DNA from: Tragulus kanchil
Taxonomy: Eukaryota; Chordata; Mammalia; Artiodactyla; Tragulidae
NCBI GenBank assembly: GCA_022376925.1
Contig: JAIOJX010000003.1
Location: forward strand, 37,067,874 to 37,131,873
Direction of reading: 5' to 3'
DNA length: 64,000 nucleotides
A program made the position numbers and the translations under genes. The first letter of the stretch is position 1; each line of letters starts with the position of its first letter. A model generated the notes under the pieces. The model searched no databases. It saw only the letters and a list, made by a program, of their open reading frames with translations, and had not been told where the DNA came from. This document shows, piece by piece, positions 56,292 through 64,000 of this stretch.

Positions 56292-56890
56292 ATAAAATCT
56301 GTATTTTACTGAGTGTTAGACCACTATACAAATCTAGAGGAATTACTTGTTTAAATTGAACTGGAATAACTTTAGTATTTGTCCCATCATAACTGAGCAG
56401 GCAATTCTTTTCGTATTTGCAAAACGGGCTCAGTCATCAGCTTTTCTTGGGTTGGATCCTTGATTCGGAACCCTGACTCACCTTTGCACCCCCTGCAGAG
56501 CTTGAAAGGAAACATGGCTCTGTGCCAGACCAATGAGATCAGACTCTCTGGAGCTGGTGGCTGGGGCTTCGTCATGTTTCAACGTTTCCAGGAGACACAG
56601 ATGTGCATCCAGCATTGAGATCCACTGGGTTATCTGACCAGATTGTCTGACACTGAATGTTGGAAATGGGGGATTTGACTCACATTCTGCGGGCTTCGCA
56701 GGATTTAAACAGAGTAGGTGCTGAGAATCGGTCTGTGATCCAGAAGGCAGAAGGCCTGGGATCCACCTCTGTAGGGTTCATGAAGGAGGCTGTGAACAGT
56801 TGAGGGGGTGGGGTGGTGTCAGAGGTGTGCTAGTGACGGGGAGCCCTGGTCGCTAGGAAAGCCAGAGGCACGGGTGTGGGAGCAGTTGCT

Positions 56891-57979
56891 AGGGAGTGAG
56901 GTAAAAGCATCCTGCCAGATGGTATTGCCGTCTCCGCGGCATGGAACTGTTTTCACGGGGCGAGCTTGTTCTTGCAAAACAGACTGCAAACTGCCGTCCT
57001 GAGTAGGTGGTGCAGAGCACTGAGCCCTTTGACGCGGACGAGCAATGAGGACGAGCAATAATGTCCTCCAACGGAGGACAAAGAGAAGCTTCCAAGGGAG
57101 TCTCCAAGGTGTTAAGAGGGTGCAAAGCAGAGAGAAGAGGGTAACCCACACAAACGTCACATACTTTCTCATCCTCCTCAGTGGTGCTGGAGTGAAAATC
57201 CCCCACTCAGTGCCTAAGGCTGTGCCATGAACTGGTCATTCATAAAATGCAGGTCCTGGTGACTAGATTTCCCACCTGTGTTGGTGTCAAATCTGAGCTG
57301 ATGATGGGAGGCCTTCACCCAAGCTGTTTTTTGGGTTTTCATATTGGAATATGCCAAGTGAAGTGAGTTTGATACCGAAATAAGTCTTTCAAAACAAAGT
57401 GAAACTTGATGGTTTGGCTTCATGCTTGGAGTTTTAGATGTCAAAATCTTATTTCATGTAAGAAAGGATTTATGGAGGCAAACATTTAACTACGTTCACA
57501 TCTACTGGCAGCCACACCACGAAGTGAAGTCGAGGACCCAGCCTGTATTAGCAGGAGGCAGTTACTGTGGAGCAGATCTGACATCTTGGCACCCCCTGGG
57601 GTCCTGAGTATAACAAACAAACAGGAAGAAAGACAGCATCCATGCTGTGGAGAAGTTGGACAAATGTAAATTATTACCTGCTCTCAGTTTCAGGCTAAAA
57701 TAGGCACAGGGGAGACCCTTCTTATTCTTGACAAAAGGCTCTAGATTGTAAAATGTGTTTTTCGCAGAAGATTCTTCTGGGTCCTCCTAATGTGAGACCC
57801 TTGCTCTGACATCTTAGAGGGCAGGAGATAAAGCTTCCAGATGGTTTGGTGACAGGACTGTGGCAGAAGCCTCTTCCTGTCTCGGACCTTGGGTGTGTAG
57901 GAGCCCTCTCCAAGGGTCACAAGTACCGGCTTGCTGGGAGTAGGGTGGGGAAGGGGGCTGGGGACGGAACACCTGGACC
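56891..57979. other. no gene or recognised repeat
   Basis: Moderately GC-rich. Contains a 13-base local repeat gaggacgagcaat-like near 57039-57060. Several 60-117-codon frames overlap on both strands without recognisable content. Confidence 0.4.
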
Positions 57980-58182
57980 TCATAGTTGCTCAGTTGTGTC
58001 TCACTCTTTGCAGCCCTACGGACTGTAGCTGCCAGGCTTCTCTGTCCATGGAATTTCCCAGGCAAGAATGCTGGAGTGGGTTGCTATGCCCTCCTCCCGG
58101 GGATCTTCCTGACTCAAGGATCAGACTTGGATCACCTGCATTGCACGCAGATTCTTTACCATCTACGCCAGCAGGGAAGCCC
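57980..58182 (-). mobile_element. Bov-tA SINE
   Basis: atagttgctcagttgtgtct, caggcaagaatgctggagtg, ctgcattgcacgcagattct and ccagcagggaagccct in antisense order. Confidence 0.9.
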
Positions 58183-60123
58183 TGAAATCGCAGACAAATA
58201 TGTTCACTCATTTTTCAAAGAAGAGGATTGATTAGATTCATTATAATCTCAAAAGGCTAAGCCATCCCCCCACACCTCCAGCTACCTCCTGCCTGCGTCC
58301 CAGATGCTGGAAGATGGCATTTCAGGCAGCAGGTAGCAGGTGGCAGAGACCAGCTGGAGTGTCTGGGGTCTTCTTGGTGCACAGCTCACACAGATCAGGA
58401 GTCAGGTCCTACAGGTACCGACGAACACACAGTCCCTCATTAAACATCTTCAGGCTTATTCTCTGTCAAGTGACATCTCAAGCTTTCACAGGGCAAGTCT
58501 CTTAACTGAGCCTTGCAGCAGCCCTGGGAGACCCAAGACTGAGGTCTGAATTATGCAGCCCTCTTTCAGTTGCAAGTTAGTGTACACAGAAGAGACTATT
58601 CACTGGCTCACATAAATGAGTTATTTGGTGGGGTGGCGGGGAGGATGTGGATGTTAGGGATGATTCAGCTAATCTCATCAAGAATTGCTTTCCCTCTCAG
58701 AGATAAAAGTGGCTACATAGACTGCAAGCTTTCCTTCTGCTAATTTAGTAGCCACAATGTCAAGTCTTTAATCCTCCCCTTTCCTCCCTCTCTCCCTCCT
58801 TCTCCCCTTCTCCCTTCCTTCCCTTCCTCCTTCCTACCCTTCATCCTTGCCTCCTTCCTTTCTGATCTAATAGCTCCAGCACACATCTTAGAGAGTTCTC
58901 TCATCAAAATTTCTTCGCTGGGGCCAGGGGAATAAACTATTCTGACTGGTTAAGCTTGGGTGATGTGCCCGCTTCTAGAGCTGGATGAAGTTGGTCCGTT
59001 TTTCTTGAAACACATGGATGGAGAATAGGAAGAAGATGGTTTCACAAAGGGAAACTAGTGCCGTTACCAAAAGGAAAGGGAAGGGATGCTGGGCAGGAGG
59101 GAGAGGTGGTTGTCTGGCATGATGTCCTTTGCATTCAGGTGCCTTCAGCATCTCAGAGATGGATGGGCTCTTAGAGTTGAGATGTTTATGATCCCTTGTA
59201 TTTGTGAGAAGAGTCTGGCATCTATCTATGTGCACCTAGTCTTAGGGAGAGGACCCATGGATTTTACAAGCTGAGCAAAGAGCCCTCCCTTTTTCAGAGG
59301 AAGAAGCGAGCCCTCAGAAACTCTAGTCAACCTGGTCCTGAAGACAGTGTTATCCATACCTCCAGGGGTTTCTAGCAGGACGTGAGCCTCTGGATACTGT
59401 GTAAAAAACAGGCTTCTCTGGTCAAATACATTTGGGCAATTAGGCATAGTATTCCCCTCTGGAAATTCACAATACATTGAGGCATATTAGAAGCACTGAG
59501 GAACTTTATTCTAAAGAAGCACAGCTAACTGTATTTTAACCCAGAAACCTACTTGAATACATTTTCTTTTCACGAGCCAGCAGTGATGCGCTTCGGGAAA
59601 CTGTGTTGCAGCGCCTTATCCCTCCTTTTGGTCAGATGCTGTCCCCTGGGTCCTTGCCGGGAATCCAGGACACCTACTTTCCAGTGCCCTGAGCTCCCTG
59701 TTAATCTGGTTCAGTCTCGGAAATTGTAGGCCATCGTCACTTTCTGATATGCGGAGGCTCCTCTTCCTGGGGCTCTCCAGCATTTTATCTCCCTTCTCTG
59801 TGCACAGTGGGGAAGACAGACCCATGTCCCTGGCTCCACCCAGGAGGGGAAGGGTGACCCCAGTTCCGTCCCAGGCCCCTCCGTGGGCTGTGGTCAGTGC
59901 CATCGGCCTGGGACATGGCCAGTGTTTGCAGGTGGTTCTGTCCACTCTTGGATGCTAGGGGAAGCTGGTCTGCACCCTGTTTTAGCTCGCCACCCACTTC
60001 CTCCCCCGTATTCCAGAATCTGGAATCAAGTGGAAGTTGTCCTCGAAAGAGCTCATGGGTAGTTTGCTGTGGAGCAAGGGAACTAGGCTGTGACGTCTAG
60101 GCAAGAAACTGAAGAGTGAATTT
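58183..60123. other. no gene; polypyrimidine tract 58768-58862
   Basis: About 1.9 kb of apparently single-copy DNA. The C/T-only stretch at about 58768-58862 is nearly purine-free. Frames up to 109 codons (59616-59945 minus) have no recognisable domain. Confidence 0.4.
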
Positions 60124-60535
60124 TGTCTTCCACCCCAAAAGGCAGGTTGAATTCCCAGCCCCCAGTACCTCACGATGTAACTGTATTTAGAAATAGAGTC
60201 TTCAGAATGCTAATCAGGTTAACATGAGGTCATTAGTGTGGGCGCTATCCAACATGGCTGACATCCACATAGAAAGGGGACATTTGGGCACCGAGACAGA
60301 TACTCACCGAGGAAAGGCACAGGCAGAATGTCACATGAAGATGGAAACAGAGCCTGGAATTTATGCTGCCACAAGCCGAGTCCGGGGCTCCAGCAGCCGG
60401 AGGGGGCAGGGCAGAGAAACATGGTCGGGCTTCACCTTGATGTTGGACCTCTGCCTACAGGGCTGTGAGACGACAAGCTCCTGTGGTTCTAAACTTCTCC
60501 ATTGGTGGTATTTGTCGTGGCTGCCCTGGGAAAAT
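60124..60535 (+). mobile_element. MLT1-type LTR remnant
   Basis: cccagtacctcacgatgtaa, aggttaacatgaggtcatta, cttgatgttggacctctgcc and tttgtcgtggctgccctggg follow the MLT1 order. It explains the 152-codon frame at 60224-60682. Confidence 0.65.
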
Positions 60536-60559
60536 AGTATCCGGGAGAGGGCATTCATA

Positions 60560-60690
60560 GTCACATTTGCTGATACTTCCCCTGGGCCAGGCACTGTGAA
60601 AATGGCATCAGAGTCAGTGTGCCTCATAATCTTCATGGTAACCTTGGGAGGCAGGCCTCGTTATGATATGGAGGTTAGATAATTGATGAA
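60560..60690 (-). mobile_element. MIR-like remnant
   Basis: cctgggccaggcactgtgaa, cctcataatcttcatggtaa and gggaggcaggcctcgttatg resemble the antisense MIR 3' part. Diverged. Confidence 0.5.
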
Positions 60691-61043
60691 CAATCTATAA
60701 TGAACATTCTGTGGGCTACAGGGTTTCAGTCAGCTCCTCTCCTTACACCGCTGCTCTCAATTCCCTAGATGGTGGTAGTGGAATTGAGGGTTCACCTGGG
60801 AAGTTTTCCATTTGGGGCCACCCTGGGAATTTGATCTGAGACTTCCCTTCTTGTCATCTCCAAACTCACGAGTCTCTGGCCTTGGCATCCTCTCTTCTGT
60901 TACACTAGTTTGGAAATTTTGATGAGGAACACAAGGATGAACTATTGTTATCTGAGGTCTCTCATAGCTTTGTTACTTTTTCTGCTAATGTGGAAACTTC
61001 CGGGTGTCTTATTTCAGTTGTAAGACAATCTAACTTGGTACAG
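60691..61043. other. no gene or recognised repeat
   Basis: Nothing supported. Confidence 0.4.
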
Positions 61044-61053
61044 AAGGTCAGAG

Positions 61054-61170
61054 AAGCCTGGAGGGGTGGGATGGGGGGAATATACATATGACTAATCTGG
61101 GATCATACATATCTGTTATCAACATAACTCTGTAAAAGTAAAAAGTCAAATAAAAATTAAAAAAAAAAAA
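61054..61170 (+). mobile_element. short L1 3'-end insertion, same lineage as 4128-5393
   Basis: G-rich run, atatacatatgactaatctg, ctctgtaaaagtaaaaagtc and A tail match the L1 at 5290-5393. Perfect 10-bp target-site duplication aaggtcagag at 61044-61053 and 61171-61180. Confidence 0.9.
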
Positions 61171-61351
61171 AAGGTCAGAGGATCAGCAGGATCATCAGCC
61201 TCATTATCCTCATCAAAAGTAATTGATCTCCTGCCTTGAGTCTAGTTATTTCCTGGAAAAGATAGTGGCAAGTTAAAAAGGCATGACGCTCCATTTGTAT
61301 GCCTATTTCCATTAATTCACAACCTTTAAATTCCACAGTTCAAAGCAGACT

Positions 61352-61397
61352 AACGAATGCCCTGCCCCCACACAAACGAATGCCCTGCCCCCACACA
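61352..61397. repeat. 23-bp tandem repeat, two exact units
   Basis: A 23-base unit (aacgaatgccctgccccc followed by acaca) occurs at 61352-61374 and 61375-61397 without change. Confidence 0.9.
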
Positions 61398-62246
61398 ATA
61401 AAGTAGGAAACTCTGAATTTAAAAATAATGGAACCAAGGGGCAAAACATTTTGGGGGTCGATGTCCGAGTAGGACGAAAACATAAAACATACACATTCTA
61501 AGTCTATCTTAGAAATGATCAGAAGAGAGAAACACCGTCATTTGAACACGGGAAGTTTCATAGAGAGAATTACTGACTCTAACAGGAACTTGAAGCAACG
61601 TGGCATTTCTGGGAAGAGGTCAAAAGAACTCTGGAATATTAGAAGAGCAGAAATGTGGAGCAGACACTATTCCAAGGGCTGAGATGCAGTGGGAGGAAGA
61701 CTCCCCCAGAACTGAGACCGAGACCCGGTTGGAGATGGTGCACTGGGTAGCGGAGGAACACTGTGATGTTGTAAGAGCTATCCAGAAATTGGCCCCTAGA
61801 AGCTTGCTGGCAATCTGCCTTCTAGGCTCTCGGAGTAAGCTATTCCCTGGGAGGCGAACTCACAGTGGGGTGTCTCACCAGAGAACCAGCGATAAATCTG
61901 CCCAAAGCCGTTGGGGAAGTGGCTGACTGCTGGGTGATGTGGACCGCTGTGCTTTGCAGGAGTTGGGCCCTGGGGAGGTTGCTTCTGTGGCAGGTGCGGG
62001 GCACTGGGGAAGCCATGTGTGCTGTCGGGGACCCTAGAGAAGCTGTGTGCCCTGCAGGAGCCTGGAGAGTCAGCACCAGACCAGGAAACAAAATCCTTTC
62101 ATCCTGAAATGTCTCTCCAGAGCCCACTGCTGATAAAGGTTAACAGTGCCAGCTGATGAAGGGAAAACATTTAAAGGGCCCACACGCCTTTTCACAGAGT
62201 AGACGAAAAAGATGCATCTAGAGGTGAGAGGCAGTGCATTAACTGG
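61398..62246. other. no gene or recognised repeat
   Basis: A 108-codon frame at 61600-61926 lacks recognisable content. The right part belongs to D18. Confidence 0.4.
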
Positions 62247-62439
62247 CCTCCATTGTGTCTGACTCTATGTGACCCCACAAACTGTAGCCGGCCAGATTCC
62301 TCTGATTATGGGATTCTCCAGGCAAAAACACTGGAATGGGTTGCATGCCCTCCTCCATGGGATCTTCCTGACCCGGGGATTGAACCTGTGTCTCCTGCAC
62401 TGCAAGTGGATTCTTTACCACTGAGTCACCTGGGAAGAC
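62247..62439 (-). mobile_element. Bov-tA SINE
   Basis: ccattgtgtctgactctatg, ccaggcaaaaacactggaat, tgggatcttcctgacccggg in antisense. A short repeat actggcct flanks it. Confidence 0.9.
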
Positions 62440-62767
62440 TGCACACTGGCCTGCTGAGTCGTGAGTTCTAAATGGCTTCAGTTGTGGTTGTATCTAAAAT
62501 AGATCCAAATATGATGGGCCTGAAAGTGAAACAGTTTCCAACGTAAAATGAAAAGCATGATCACTTTTCATTATTTATAAGACAAGTGATTTCCAGGTAA
62601 ACCATTTTGTACAACAATAATTTAGAGACATTTTCTCACGTGGTACCTGCTTCCAGAAGACACCAGAAGGGGTAAGACATTCCCAGAGTTAATGGATTTT
62701 CTGTGATTTTTTAGTTTTCCTCAATGAAAGCTGAAAGCCTAACACACATATTGAGATCTCACTTATT

Positions 62768-63027
62768 TTTTTTTTAATTTTTGACCTCTTTTACTGTTTA
62801 TTTATTTATTTATTTTCATCCATCTGTATTCTTTGGGTTGTATGGGCCTCCCATTGCAGTGACCTCCCTCATTGCAGAGCATTAACTCTGGGTTCATGCC
62901 CTTCAGAGCATTGGCTTACCGGTCCAGCCGTTCTGTGGCACGTGGGATCTTCCTGGGCCAGGGATCGAACCTGTGGCCCTTGCACTGCAAGGCGAACCCT
63001 TTACCCACTGGACCAGCAGGGAAACCC
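62768..63027 (-). mobile_element. tRNA-Glu SINE, S12, older
   Basis: Minus strand: gggtttccctgctggtcc head, aggttcgatccc B box, CHR-like body, (AAAT)n tail without the C-rich extension. Target-site duplication gagatctcactt / gagatcttactt at 62753-62764 and 63028-63039. Confidence 0.85.
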
Positions 63028-63454
63028 GAGATCTTACTTTTTACTTAACACTTAGAAGCTTATCATCCTGTGTAGGAAACAGCTAGGAAAAACAAAGTCA
63101 ACTAGATTTCTTATGAGAGAAGAAAGTCAAAGTCTTAGCAAGAGATTGCCAATAGTACTTTCCTTGGATGAAGAGAGCAAAAGTAAAAGGTTGCTTCTGG
63201 CAGGTGCGGGGCACTGGGAAGCCATGTGTGCTGTCGGGGACCCTAGAGAAGCTGTGTGCCCTGCAGGAGCCTGGAGAGTCAGCACCAGACCAGGAAACAA
63301 AATCCTTTCATCCTGAAATGTCTCTCAGAGCCCACTGCTGATAAAGGTTAACAGTGCCAGCTGATGAAGGGAAAACATTTAAAGGGCCCACACGCCTTTT
63401 CACAGAGTAGACGAAAAAGATGCATCTAGAGGTGAGAGGCAGTGCATTAACTGG

Positions 63455-63647
63455 CCTCCATTGTGTCTGACTCTATGTGACCCCACAAACTGTAGCCGGC
63501 CAGATTCCTCTGATTATGGGATTCTCCAGGCAAAAACACTGGAATGGGTTGCATGCCCTCCTCCATGGGATCTTCCTGACCCGGGGATTGAACCTGTGTC
63601 TCCTGCACTGCAAGTGGATTCTTTACCACTGAGTCACCTGGGAAGAC
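63455..63647 (-). mobile_element. Bov-tA SINE, D18 copy
   Basis: Duplicate of 62247-62439. Confidence 0.9.
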
Positions 63648-64000
63648 TGCACACTGGCCTGCTGAGTCGTGAGTTCTAAATGGCTTCAGTTGTGGTTGTA
63701 TCTAAAATAGATCCAAATATGATGGGCCTGAAAGTGAAACAGTTTCCAACGTAAAATGAAAAGCATGATCACTTTTCATTATTTATAAGACAAGTGATTT
63801 CCAGGTAAACCATTTTGTACAACAATAATTTAGAGACATTTTCTCACGTGGTACCTGCTTCCAGAAGACACCAGAAGGGGTAAGACATTCCCAGAGTTAA
63901 TGGATTTTCTGTGATTTTTTAGTTTTCCTCAATGAAAGCTGAAAGCCTAACACACATATTGAGATCTCACTTATTTTTTTTTTAATTTTTTCTGGGCCTC

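Larger units (their letters stand above)
54609..56890. repeat. tandem duplication D17, period 1138 bp
   Basis: Copy 1 is 54609-55746 and copy 2 is 55747-56890. The last 60 bases of copy 1 are a shortened version of copy 2 (gacggagccc for gacggggagccc, cgctgggcagccgtggg for a 10-bp longer segment). The rest looks identical. Confidence 0.95.
61977..64000. repeat. direct duplication D18, offset 1208-1212 bp, open at window end
   Basis: 61977-62781 is repeated at 63189-63990. Copy 2 lacks bases at tctggcagg, actgggaag and ctctcagag, all within its first 140 bases. The last ten bases of the window (tctgggcctc) do not match the corresponding place in copy 1, so whether copy 2 continues is unknown. 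Confidence 0.9.

Noticed and set aside
60224..60682. 152-codon + frame
   Set aside because: It overlaps an MLT1-type LTR and a MIR-like remnant, and has no recognisable domain.

Overview
This window is ruminant nuclear DNA. It contains a BovB (RTE) LINE antisense to the + strand, many Bov-tA SINEs, CHR-type tRNA-Glu-derived SINEs, cetartiodactyl-type L1 3' ends, and older mammalian repeats (MIR, L2, MLT1, MER5A, Tigger). I cannot name the species. No protein-coding gene, rRNA gene or functional tRNA gene can be supported. All open frames with a recognisable identity are transposon remnants (L1 ORF2, Tigger transposase, BovB reverse transcriptase) or chance frames across SINEs. The window is best read as intergenic or deep intronic sequence.

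Layout. 1-3.3 kb: an MLT1 LTR interrupted by a Tigger transposon. 4.1-5.4 kb: a young 5'-truncated L1. 7-9.4 kb: a long-tailed tRNA-Glu SINE. 10-12 kb: a Bov-tA. 12.6-15.6 kb: degraded L1 with SINEs. 16.4-21.3 kb: L1 3' ends and MER5A. 22-24.5 kb: AT and GA simple repeats with a Bov-tA. 24.9-31.7 kb: a cluster of long-tailed SINEs, a CHR-2 and two L1 ends. 32.6-36.4 kb: BovB. 37.4-41.2 kb: L1 ends, Bov-tA, MIR. 45.5-50.4 kb: MIR, Bov-tA (one with three head units) and long-tailed SINEs. 50.5-54.4 kb: L2, then a BovB fragment split by a solo LTR that carries a 50-bp tandem array. 54.4-64 kb: Bov-tA copies, MLT1, MIR and one short L1 end.

The dominant structure is not a gene system. Eighteen near-identical direct duplications, each with a period of about 1.08-1.21 kb, are spread from one end of the window to the other. 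Seventeen are abutting pairs and the last is only partly inside the window. They ignore repeat boundaries, share no common junction sequence, and show small deletions clustered close to the junctions. The simplest reading is that the sequence was joined from blocks of roughly 2-8 kb whose ~1.1-kb overlaps were never collapsed. About 20 kb of the window would then be redundant and the true locus about 44 kb. A biological origin cannot be excluded from sequence alone but is much less likely.

The best candidates for real, possibly undescribed biology are: the long-tailed tRNA-Glu SINE family (about ten independent insertions, several with near-perfect target-site duplications); the LTR with its internal array of B-box-like motifs; and the L1 lineage whose distinctive 3' end recurs at three loci.
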